A DNA stretch of 15,854 nt from Palsa-1233 sp031367105 (GTDB lineage Bacteria; Gemmatimonadota; Gemmatimonadetes; Gemmatimonadales; GWC2-71-9), in NCBI GenBank assembly GCA_031367105.1, contig JANLPG010000109.1, positions 1 through 15,854 of the forward strand. Direction: 5' to 3'. The position numbers and the translations under genes were made by a program. Position 1 is the stretch's first letter. Every line of letters starts with the position of its first letter. The notes under the pieces are model-generated. The model saw nothing but the letters and a program-made list of their open reading frames with translations, searched no databases and was not told the DNA's origin. Shown here in pieces: positions 5,945-13,029 of this stretch.

Positions 5945-7570
5945 GTGGGGCTCGTGCTTCCCGTCCGCCACCAGCCTTCGCTGCCCGCGACCCTTATTCG
6001 CCACGACACCCCGAGTGCCGAGGCGATTGAACTCGACGTCGTGATCGTCGGTGCCGGGCCGGCCGGGCTGGCCTGCGCGATCCAGTTGGCACGGATGGCT
6101 CCTGATCTCGCGATTGGCGTGCTCGAGAAGGCCGGTGCCCTCGGCGAGCATTCGCTCTCGGGGGCGGTGGTGAATCCGGGGGCGCTGCGCGCCCTCTTCC
6201 CGGAGCTGAAGGACGAGGATTTTCCGTTCCGGCAGCCGGTGCAGGGCGAGGCGGTGTACTACCTCACCGAATCGCGCGCGGTGCGGATCCCGACTCCGCC
6301 GACGATGAAGAACCACGGCAACTTCGTCGCGTCGCTCTCGGAGATCGTTCGCTGGCTGGGCGAGCAGGCCGAGTCGCTGGGGGTGAATCTCTTTCCCGGC
6401 TTCCCGGTGGAGTCGCTGCTGGTCGATGGCGAGCGGGTGATCGGTGTGCGCACGGTACCCGGTGGCCTCGACCGCGAGAGCCAACCGACCGACGTCTACC
6501 AGCCGCCGACCGACCTGACCGCCAGGGTCGTGGTGCTGGCCGAGGGCACCCGCGGACCGCTGGCCGAAGCGTGGCGCGCCTGGCAAGGCGTCACCAGCGA
6601 GAACCCGCAAATCTTTGCGCTCGGCGTGAAGGAAGTGTGGGAGGTGTCCAAGCCGCTCGATCGCGTGATCCACACGCTGGGGTGGCCGCTGCCGAGCGAT
6701 GCCTTCGGCGGGTCGTGGTGCTATCCGATGGGGCCGAATCAGCTCTCGATCGGACTGGTTGTGGGGCTCGACTATCACGACACCTCGCTTGATGTGCACG
6801 AGTCATTGCAGCGGATGAAGTTGCACCCGCTCTTCAAGGAGCTCCTCACCGGCGGTACGCTGGCGGAGTGGGGCGCCAAGACGATTCCCGAGGGCGGCTA
6901 CTATGCGCTGCCGAACCGGTTGAGCGGCCACGGCGTGGTGACCATCGGCGATACCGCCGGTTTCGTGGACGTGCCATCCCTCAAGGGGATCCACTACGCG
7001 ATGGAATCGGGGATGCTCGCCGCCTCGGCGATTGCGAGCGCGCTGCAGGGCGACGGGGCAGCGAGCGCGGATCGGCTGGTCGGTTATGATCGCAGTGTGC
7101 GGGAGTCGCGGATTGTCCGCGATATGCGCAAGACGCGGAATATGCGGCTGGCGTTCAAGGACGGCTTCGTGACCGGCGGCATCAAGGCAGGGCTGATGAC
7201 GCTGACCGGTGGCGGCTTCCCCGGTGGGCGGATCGCGATGGGGAAGGACGCCGAGGCGCCGCGGGAGATCCATCGGGCGACGCCGTTCGTACCCGACAAT
7301 GTGCTCACCTTCAGCAAGGTCGACGCCGTCTTCAAGTCGGGCAACGCCACCCGCGACGACCTCCCATCGCACCTGGTGGTGGGACGCGACATCCCGGGCG
7401 ACGTCGCCGACTTCTATGCCCATCTCTGTCCGGCAGGCGTCTACGAACGGATCGGCGATGCACTGCGCGTGAATCCACCGAACTGCGTCGACTGCAAGGC
7501 GACCGACGTGCTGGGCCCCCGCTGGACTCCCCGCGAGGGCGGCAGTGGCCCCAAGTACCGGTTGATGTGA
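5945..7570 (+). CDS. Electron transfer flavoprotein:ubiquinone oxidoreductase with atypical Fe-S motif
   Basis: This is a monotopic membrane flavoprotein that moves electrons from EtfAB to the quinone pool. What is seen in the 541 residues: FAD motif GAGPAG (36-41), GEHSLSGAVVNPGAL (52-66), GGSWCYP, the membrane/quinone region with IPEGGYYALP, GDTAGFVDVPSLKGIHYAMESG, and a C-terminal ferredoxin-like domain ending EGGSGPKYRLM. In known family members the cluster is bound by Cys in CPAGVYE and by three Cys in NCVxCKTCD. Here Cys495, Cys514 and Cys517 are present, but the fourth position is Thr520 (NCVDCKATD). The start is GTG 5945, with GGAG 8 nt upstream, the same spacing as nadA. The stop overlaps the downstream GTG. 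FixC proteins are an alternative, but length and C-terminus fit ETF-QO better. Confidence 0.92.
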   Translation: MGLVLPVRHQPSLPATLIRHDTPSAEAIELDVVIVGAGPAGLACAIQLARMAPDLAIGVLEKAGALGEHSLSGAVVNPGALRALFPELKDEDFPFRQPVQGEAVYYLTESRAVRIPTPPTMKNHGNFVASLSEIVRWLGEQAESLGVNLFPGFPVESLLVDGERVIGVRTVPGGLDRESQPTDVYQPPTDLTARVVVLAEGTRGPLAEAWRAWQGVTSENPQIFALGVKEVWEVSKPLDRVIHTLGWPLPSDAFGGSWCYPMGPNQLSIGLVVGLDYHDTSLDVHESLQRMKLHPLFKELLTGGTLAEWGAKTIPEGGYYALPNRLSGHGVVTIGDTAGFVDVPSLKGIHYAMESGMLAASAIASALQGDGAASADRLVGYDRSVRESRIVRDMRKTRNMRLAFKDGFVTGGIKAGLMTLTGGGFPGGRIAMGKDAEAPREIHRATPFVPDNVLTFSKVDAVFKSGNATRDDLPSHLVVGRDIPGDVADFYAHLCPAGVYERIGDALRVNPPNCVDCKATDVLGPRWTPREGGSGPKYRLM

Positions 7571-8730
7571 ACCTGCCACCTCGCATTTCCCGGCCGGTCC
7601 GGCTCTGGCGCTGGCTGACGTCGGTTCCGGACGAAGCGCTGGCCGATGCCGCCCGCGACGGCGAGCTGGTCGTCGCGCGGGTGCGCACCTGGCTCACGCT
7701 GCTGATCACGCTGAGCCCGCTGATCTCCCTGGCGCTCGAACCGACCAACAGCCAGCACTATATCGGCCTGGCCGTCGCCCTCTCCGCCGTGTTGATGGCG
7801 GTGCTGATGGAGCGGGCACTCCAGTCCGGCGGCTACAAAAGCGAGATCTCCTTCGTCTCGGCGGTGCTCGACGTTTCGTTGGTGTCATTTGGCCTCTTCG
7901 CGTTCTGGCTGATCGGTGCCCCGCTGGTCACGACCAACTCGCGGGTGGTTTTCGAGGTCTATTTCATCGCCATCGGCGCCTCCGCGCTGCGTTATGACAC
8001 CCGGGTCACGGTGGTCGCAGGGATCGCCGCGGTGATCGAGTACGGGCTGCTCTCCGAATTGACCTGGTATATGCACAGCCCGGAGGAGATGAATCGGGGG
8101 GTTCGCGAATACGGCGTCTTCAGCGCCACGACGCAGCTCTCCCGCCTGATCATGCTGGTGGCGATGACGGCGGTGGCACTGGCGATCGTGGCGAGGTCGC
8201 AGCGGCTGCGGCTCCAGAGCACCAGTGATCGGCTGACCGGACTCTTCAACCGACCCTATGTCGAAGACTTCCTCTCGAACGAGGTCCTTCGCACCGCGCG
8301 TTCCCGGAGCACGCTGGTCGTCGCGATGCTCGACGTCGACCACTTCAAGAACTTCAACGACACCCACGGCCACGCCGCCGGTGATATGGCGCTGCGGGAA
8401 CTCGCCAACGTCCTCAAGTCGGCGTTGCGCCGCAGCGACGTCGTGGCCCGATATGGCGGCGAGGAGATCCTCGTGGTGTTGCCGTCCACGGACATCGCGC
8501 AGGGGATGGAGAAGCTCGATGAGATGCGCGTGACGATCGGGCTGACGGATATCGCGCTCCCGCGAGGCGGGACGGCGCGGATTACCGTGTCGATCGGCGT
8601 GGCCGGGTATGGCACCGACGGCCGGGAAGTCGACGCCCTGCTCGACGTGGCCGACCGGCGGCTCTATCAGGCGAAGGATGCCGGCCGGAACCGGGTGGTG
8701 GGGCCCGTCGTCTCAGCCGAGCAGGCCTGA
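7567..8730 (+). CDS. Membrane diguanylate cyclase (GGDEF domain)
   Basis: This enzyme would make cyclic di-GMP from two GTP at the cytoplasmic membrane. Residues 1-215 hold a hydrophobic region with about six predicted membrane helices and no recognisable sensor family. The GGDEF domain (about 220-380) begins with SDRLTGLFNRPYVEDFL and shows DVDHFKNFND (256-265; Asp256 a metal ligand) and the active-site motif GGEEI (297-301). RRSD (288-291), exactly five residues before GGEEI, matches an RxxD inhibitory I-site, so product feedback is expected. SIGVAGYG and ADRRLYQAKDAGRNRV close the domain. No EAL or HD-GYP domain is present. The start is GTG 7567, overlapping the ETF-QO stop (GTGA). The C-terminal 18 bp overlap asd on the opposite strand. 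Confidence 0.92.
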   Translation: MNLPPRISRPVRLWRWLTSVPDEALADAARDGELVVARVRTWLTLLITLSPLISLALEPTNSQHYIGLAVALSAVLMAVLMERALQSGGYKSEISFVSAVLDVSLVSFGLFAFWLIGAPLVTTNSRVVFEVYFIAIGASALRYDTRVTVVAGIAAVIEYGLLSELTWYMHSPEEMNRGVREYGVFSATTQLSRLIMLVAMTAVALAIVARSQRLRLQSTSDRLTGLFNRPYVEDFLSNEVLRTARSRSTLVVAMLDVDHFKNFNDTHGHAAGDMALRELANVLKSALRRSDVVARYGGEEILVVLPSTDIAQGMEKLDEMRVTIGLTDIALPRGGTARITVSIGVAGYGTDGREVDALLDVADRRLYQAKDAGRNRVVGPVVSAEQA

Positions 8731-9765
8731 ACTCACCGCCAGCTCGGCGTTCTGTATCGCGGCGCCAGCCGCCCCCCGCACCAGGTTGTGACCGAGCGCC
8801 ACCAGCCGCAGGTGGTGCAGCGGACAGCGGCGCACCCGCCCCACGGTCACCGTCATTCCGTTGCCCCGATCGAGATCGAGCCGCGACTGCGGTCGGTCGG
8901 GCCGTCGTTCCACTTCGATCGGCAGCACCGGCGAACTGGGCAATGCGGCGACAGTGGCATCTCCCCGAAACTCCTCCAGCACCGCGATCGCTTCGTCGAT
9001 CGTGGGGATCCGCTCGAATCCCAGGGATGCGCTCACCATATGTCCGTCGACCACCGGGACACGATGCACCATCGCCGTGATGTTGATCGCCGCGGGATGA
9101 ATCTCGTCGGCGTGGAGGCGACCGAGGATCTTGGCGGTCTCCGCCTCGATCTTCTCTTCCTCGCCGCCGATGTACGGGATCACGTTGCCGAGCAGGTCCA
9201 GCGAGGGCACGCCGGGATATCCCGCGCCGCTGGCAGCCTGCAGGGTGGCGACCGCCGCCACGCGCAGCATGAAGGCGTGATGCAGTGGCGCAATCGCCGT
9301 GACGAGTGCTGCCGTGGAGCAATTGGGATTGACGATGATCGCTCCCGACCAGCCGCGCTCGCGGCGCTGCCGGGGAATCAGGCCGATGTGCGCCGCATTG
9401 ACCTCGGGGATCAGCAGCGGCACATCGGGATCCATCCGGAACGCCGAGGCGTTGCTCACCACGATCACGCCGGCCCGGGCGAAGGCTGGCTCCACATCCC
9501 TTGCGATCGAGGCGTCGAGGGCGGAGAAGGCGAGCTTGGCACCGTGCCCGGGCTCGCAGGCGGTGAGCCGGATATCGGCGACCTGCGCGGGCATCGGCGT
9601 AATCTCACGCCAGCGGACTTCATCGCCGTAGCGCTTGCCGATCCGTTCGGCCGAGGCAGCGAGCTGGACGATCTCGAACCAGGGATGGTCGGCGAGGAGG
9701 CGGATGAACTTCTGGCCGACGGTGCCGGTGGCACCCAGGATGGCGACGGGGATCCGCGAAGTCAT
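8713..9765 (-). CDS. asd: Aspartate-semialdehyde dehydrogenase (archaeal/fungal-type clade)
   Basis: This enzyme reduces beta-aspartyl phosphate to aspartate semialdehyde with NADPH, the branch point to lysine/diaminopimelate, threonine and methionine. What is seen in the 350 residues: the NADP motif GATGTVGQKF (11-20), SNASAFRMDPDVPLLIPEVN (104-123), catalytic Cys149 in NPNCSTAAL, GYPGVPSLDLLGN, EEKIEAETAKIL, the active-site HRVPVVDGH (234-242), and a C-terminal GAAGAAIQNAEL. The SNASAFRMDPDVPLLIPEVN and GGEEEKIEAET blocks mark the clade typified by archaeal and yeast enzymes rather than the E. coli type. The start ATG overlaps the stop of the upstream transporter gene (ATGA) with no Shine-Dalgarno sequence, so it should be translated as the last gene of the htpX operon. 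Confidence 0.94.
   Translation of the reverse strand: MTSRIPVAILGATGTVGQKFIRLLADHPWFEIVQLAASAERIGKRYGDEVRWREITPMPAQVADIRLTACEPGHGAKLAFSALDASIARDVEPAFARAGVIVVSNASAFRMDPDVPLLIPEVNAAHIGLIPRQRRERGWSGAIIVNPNCSTAALVTAIAPLHHAFMLRVAAVATLQAASGAGYPGVPSLDLLGNVIPYIGGEEEKIEAETAKILGRLHADEIHPAAINITAMVHRVPVVDGHMVSASLGFERIPTIDEAIAVLEEFRGDATVAALPSSPVLPIEVERRPDRPQSRLDLDRGNGMTVTVGRVRRCPLHHLRLVALGHNLVRGAAGAAIQNAELAVSSGLLG
8716..8748. terminator. Inverted repeat at the convergent gene ends
   Basis: GCCGAGC (8716-8722) and GCTCGGC (8742-8748) form a 7-bp inverted repeat with a 19-nt loop, which contains the stop of the plus-strand cyclase gene. It could act as a weak bidirectional terminator, but neither side has a T-run and the loop is long. 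Confidence 0.25.
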
Positions 9766-11063
9766 ACCGGGATAGTAACGCCGCTCGCCACCGCCCGCTC
9801 CCCCGCCTCGACATCCACCCGCAGCAGCAGCACGAAGCCGATGATGAAGAAGATGATCAAGGCGAACACCCCGTTGCGGCTCGACCCGGTGAGCGCCACC
9901 GAGAGGGTGAAAGTCAGCGGCCCGAAGATCCCGGCGAACTTCTCGAACACGGAGTAGAGCCCGAAGAATTCGCCGCTGCGGGCCACCGGGATCATCCGCG
10001 CGAAGAGCGAGCGCGACAGTGCCTGGGTGCCGCCTTGCACCAGCCCGACCAATCCTGCCAGCACGAGAAAGTCACGGCCGTTCTGCATATTACGGCCGAC
10101 CACCGCGATCACGGCGTAGGTCGCGACACCCAGCAGTGTCGCCCGCTTGGCGCCGATTTTCCCGGCGAGCCAGCCGAACGCAAAGGCGCACGGCACCCCG
10201 ACGAACTGTACCATCACAATCGCGGTGATCAGCGTCGACTCGGCGATGCCGATCTCGGAGCCGACCGTGGCGGCGAGCTTGATGATGGTCTGGATGCCGT
10301 CGTTGTAGACCAGAAAGGCGACGAGCATCAGCAGTGCCTGCGGATACATCCGGAGCCCGCGCAATGTGGTCATCAGCCGCCGTACCACCGCGGCCGGCGT
10401 GATCGGTGTCTTCGGGCCTGGCACCGCCGCCGGCTCGGAGACACCCCTGAAGAGTGGAATCGAGAAGAGTGCCCACCACACGGCGGTGGCGACGAAGGCG
10501 AGCCGGGTGAGCACCCCCTTGTCGCTGATGCCGAGCGGGATGATCCCCTGGATAGCGGCGAGCTGCAGCACCAGCAGGATGCCGCCGCCGATGTAGCCGA
10601 GGGCGTAGCCGGCGGTGGAGACGCGATCGATCTCGTCGGGGCGCGCGACGTGGGTGAGCAGCGCCTCGTAGAAGACGAAGCTGCCGGTCGCGCCCACCAC
10701 CGCCCCGCCATAGAGCAGCGAAGCGAGCAGGATGTCGCCGCGGGTTGCGAACCAGAGTCCGGCCGTCGAGGCGACGCCGAGGGCGAGGAACGCGGCGAGC
10801 ATCGGTTTTTTGGAGGCGCGTTCGTCGGCGATGGTGCCGAGAATCGGCGAGAGAAGCGCAATGACCACCATCGCGGCGGAGTTCACCAGGCCGAGTAGCG
10901 CGGTGGCGTGTGCCGGCGCGAGGTCGGCGGCGATCACCTTCGGGAAGTAGATCGGGAAGAGCGCGGTGGTGATCGCGACCTGGAACGCGGAGATACCCCA
11001 GTCGTACGAGGCCCACGCCCGCAGCTCGCGCCGGTGCAGTCCGAGGCGTGCGAGGACGGCCAC
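9762..11063 (-). CDS. UMF1-family (Atg22-like) MFS transporter
   Basis: This is an integral membrane protein of 433 residues with about 12 hydrophobic segments in two groups of six, separated by a charged linker near 205-235. The N-terminal signature WASYDWGISAFQ (17-28), followed by TTALFPIYF, matches the UMF1/Atg22-like branch of the major facilitator superfamily (consensus like W-x-x-Y-D-W-x-x-S-A-F). Other MFS-like marks are the loop GTIADERASKKP (about 76-87) and GGTQALSRSLFARMIP (about 346-361). The fungal homologue exports amino acids from the vacuole. Substrates of bacterial members are mostly unknown, and I do not assign one. The start is GTG 11063, 3 nt after the terC stop. The end overlaps asd by 4 nt. 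Membership of a manganese-riboswitch operon hints at a metal-linked or stress-linked role, which is inference only. Confidence 0.88.
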   Translation of the reverse strand: MAVLARLGLHRRELRAWASYDWGISAFQVAITTALFPIYFPKVIAADLAPAHATALLGLVNSAAMVVIALLSPILGTIADERASKKPMLAAFLALGVASTAGLWFATRGDILLASLLYGGAVVGATGSFVFYEALLTHVARPDEIDRVSTAGYALGYIGGGILLVLQLAAIQGIIPLGISDKGVLTRLAFVATAVWWALFSIPLFRGVSEPAAVPGPKTPITPAAVVRRLMTTLRGLRMYPQALLMLVAFLVYNDGIQTIIKLAATVGSEIGIAESTLITAIVMVQFVGVPCAFAFGWLAGKIGAKRATLLGVATYAVIAVVGRNMQNGRDFLVLAGLVGLVQGGTQALSRSLFARMIPVARSGEFFGLYSVFEKFAGIFGPLTFTLSVALTGSSRNGVFALIIFFIIGFVLLLRVDVEAGERAVASGVTIPV

Positions 11064-11066
11064 GGC

Positions 11067-12005
11067 TCAGGCCGCCGGGGCGTGGTGGCGCGCGTGGCGC
11101 ATCGAGAGCAACACCGCACCGGTCAGCAGAGCCACAATGACCCCCAGCGACAGCAGGATCGGGATGTGGAACCATCCCGAGAGCACCATCTTGAGACCGA
11201 CGAAGACCAAAATCAGCGCTACGCCCGGCTTGAGGTAGATGAAGGAATCGATCGCGTGCGCCAGCAGGAAGTAGAGCGCCCGCAACCCCAGAATGGCGAA
11301 AATATTGGATGAGTAGACGATGAACGGATCCCGGGTGATCGCGAAGATTGCCGGAATCGAATCTATCGCGAAGATCAGATCCGTCCACTCGATCACCAGC
11401 AGGACCAGCAGCAGGGGCGTGGCAAACCAGCCGCGCCGGGTGCGGATCAGGAACTTGTCGCCGTGGTACCCCGCGGAAACCGGCAGAAACTTCCGGGCGA
11501 CCCGGACGATCGGATTCCGCTCGAGGTCCATAGTGTCTGCGGCGTCGGCGCGGTACATCCGGATGCCGGTGATGACCAGGACGGCGCCGAAGAGATAGCT
11601 GATCCAGGCGAAGCGCTGCAGTAGCAGTGCCCCGAGTCCGATCATCACGGCTCGCATCACGATGGCGCCGAGGATGCCCCACTTGAGCACCTTGGGTTGG
11701 AGCTTGGCGGGCACATCGAAGTACTGGAAGACCAGGATGAAGACGAAGAGGTTGTCGACCGAGAGTGACAGCTCGATCAGGTAGCCGGTCAGGAACTCGA
11801 GGCCGTGGGCGGAGCCTTCGCGCCACCAGAGAAAGGCGCAGAACAGCATCGCCAGCGCCACGAGGGAGCCGCTCCAGCGAGCGGCTTCCCCGGGGCTGAG
11901 GACGTGGGACTTGCGATTGAGGATGCCGAGGTCGAGCACCAGCAGGACGACAATGACGCCGGTGAAGCCGAGCCAGACCGCCGTCGGATGGGCGCTGCCG
12001 AGCAT
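11067..12005 (-). CDS. alx: TerC/Alx-family membrane protein, probable Mn2+ exporter
   Basis: Proteins of the TerC family include E. coli Alx, linked to Mn2+ export, and the Bacillus MeeF/MeeY proteins, which help load exported enzymes with manganese. What is seen in the 312 residues: N-terminal helix with DLGILNRKSHVLSPGEA, then GYLIELSLSVDNLFVF (74-89) and IEWTDLIFAIDSIPAIFAIT (205-224). These place the conserved membrane acids Glu78, Asp84, Glu206, Asp209 and Asp215, followed by SSNIFAILGLRALYF. About eight to nine membrane helices are likely. Start ATG 12005 lies 1 nt after the htpX stop (TGAAATG). A longer in-frame extension to 12098 is rejected because it would run into htpX and lacks family similarity. 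The manganese riboswitch heading the operon matches the known alx arrangement. The gene symbol is by family resemblance. Confidence 0.92.
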   Translation of the reverse strand: MLGSAHPTAVWLGFTGVIVVLLVLDLGILNRKSHVLSPGEAARWSGSLVALAMLFCAFLWWREGSAHGLEFLTGYLIELSLSVDNLFVFILVFQYFDVPAKLQPKVLKWGILGAIVMRAVMIGLGALLLQRFAWISYLFGAVLVITGIRMYRADAADTMDLERNPIVRVARKFLPVSAGYHGDKFLIRTRRGWFATPLLLVLLVIEWTDLIFAIDSIPAIFAITRDPFIVYSSNIFAILGLRALYFLLAHAIDSFIYLKPGVALILVFVGLKMVLSGWFHIPILLSLGVIVALLTGAVLLSMRHARHHAPAA

Positions 12006-12006
12006 T

Positions 12007-12840
12007 TCAGCGCCTCGCGTCCATCGCGAGGAGGGCGCGGACCCGTTCTTCGGTGGGCGGGTGGGTCGAGAACAACTTGGCCATCCCGCTGACGCCACCG
12101 AGCGGGTTCACCTGCGCCAGCGGGGCGAGCGACGGCGACAGCTGCATCGGGATCTGGTGCGCGATGGCGTCGAGGCGCGTCAGTGCCTGCGCCAGCGGCT
12201 TGGCGCGTCCGGCGATCTCCGCACCGACGCGGTCGGCCTCGAACTCGCGCTGCCGCGAGATGGCAAGCTGCATGATGGTGGCGAGAATCGGCGACAGCAC
12301 CAGCAGGATCATCCCGCCCCAGCCACCCCCTTCCTCGTCATCGCGGCGGCCACCAAACATCAGCAGGTACGGCACCACCGACAGCATCGACGCGATACCG
12401 GCGGCGACGGTACCGATCAGCATATCGTTGTTCTTGATGTGCGCCAGCTCGTGGGCGATGACGCCCTCGAGTTCGTCGGGGGGCAGCAGCTCCAGCGAGC
12501 CCTGGGTCACCGCCACGATGGCGTGGTTGGCGTTGCGGCCCGTGGCGAAGGCGTTGGGCTGCGGATTCGGCACGATGGCGACGCGCGGCATCGGCAGCCC
12601 CGCGCGGCTCCGCAACCGATCGATCATCGCGTAGAGCTCGGGCGCGTCGGCGGCAGTGACCAGCTTCGCGCCGTAGCCCTTGAGCACCATCTTGTCGGAG
12701 AACCAGTACGACACGAAAGTCAGGATCAGCCCGAGGCCACCACCGAGGATCAGGCCGGCGCCGCCGCCGAGCAGCTGCCCCACGACGAGGCAGAGCGAGA
12801 GCAGGCCGGCGAGCAGGACGAAGGTCTTCACGTTGTTCAT
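12007..12840 (-). CDS. htpX: Membrane zinc metalloprotease HtpX
   Basis: HtpX is an M48-family integral membrane protease that takes part in membrane-protein quality control with its active site facing the cytoplasm. The 277 residues are slightly short for the family. What is seen: two N-terminal hydrophobic segments (6-45), NPQPNAFATGRNANHA (92-107), the zinc motif AHELAHIKNND (129-139; His130, Glu131, His134), two further membrane segments (141-163, 176-194), SRQREFEADR (195-204) with the probable third zinc ligand Glu199, and STHPPTEERVRAL near the end. Start ATG 12840 is chosen because GGAGGAA (12853-12847) lies upstream and MNNVKTF begins the first membrane helix. An ATG at 12855 sits on that Shine-Dalgarno sequence. 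A frame running to 13044 would translate the riboswitch and is rejected. First gene of a four-gene operon. Confidence 0.95.
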   Translation of the reverse strand: MNNVKTFVLLAGLLSLCLVVGQLLGGGAGLILGGGLGLILTFVSYWFSDKMVLKGYGAKLVTAADAPELYAMIDRLRSRAGLPMPRVAIVPNPQPNAFATGRNANHAIVAVTQGSLELLPPDELEGVIAHELAHIKNNDMLIGTVAAGIASMLSVVPYLLMFGGRRDDEEGGGWGGMILLVLSPILATIMQLAISRQREFEADRVGAEIAGRAKPLAQALTRLDAIAHQIPMQLSPSLAPLAQVNPLGGVSGMAKLFSTHPPTEERVRALLAMDARR

Positions 12841-12866
12841 CTGTAGTTCCTCCATAAAGCACCGAA

Positions 12867-13024
12867 GGCGAGACTTCGTCGCCCCCGGAGATCCGGGTTG
12901 CAACGAAGGTCTCGCCTGAAAAGCCCTTTGGGCTCCTCGATGGCACCGTGCACGCGAGAGGCGTACAGTGTTGACGATGCCGCCGGCCGCGTTAGGTGCT
13001 GCGGCTTGGCTACTCCCCTTCTTG
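12867..13024 (-). promoter_or_regulatory. yybP-ykoY manganese riboswitch in the htpX leader
   Basis: The leader RNA has the hallmarks of the yybP-ykoY class, which binds Mn2+. P1 pairs CAAGAAGG (13024-13017) with CCUUCGUUG (12909-12901), with one bulged G. The conserved GGGGAGUAGCC (13018-13008) follows, then a hairpin with stem GCCGC/GCGGC. Next comes the second conserved loop strand AUCGUCAACA, with GGCAUC pairing to GGUGCC, an internal GUACGC-CUCUC-GCGUGC hairpin and an AGCCC-AAA-GGGCU hairpin. The 3' side has the class-typical GGCGAGACCUU. Expression platform: the same 3' strand (12916-12900) can instead pair with GCGACGAAGUCUCGCC (12882-12867) in a 16-bp stem with one bulge, which would exclude P1. 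This sits 13 nt before the htpX Shine-Dalgarno sequence. Class assignment is by remembered consensus. Confidence 0.92.
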
Positions 13025-13029
13025 ACGGA

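Noticed and set aside
8788..9957. 389-codon plus-strand open frame opposite asd
   Set aside because: It is antisense to asd, without family motifs or a ribosome-binding site.
10090..11826. 578-codon open frame on the minus strand spanning alx and the transporter gene in another frame
   Set aside because: It is Arg/Pro-rich low-complexity translation and crosses the boundary of two clear membrane-protein genes.
12867..13024. Lysine riboswitch, considered because asd is in the operon
   Set aside because: The conserved blocks seen (GGGGAGUAGCC, AUCGUCAACA, GGCGAGACCUU) are those of yybP-ykoY. No lysine-element core was recognised, and asd is the fourth gene rather than the first.
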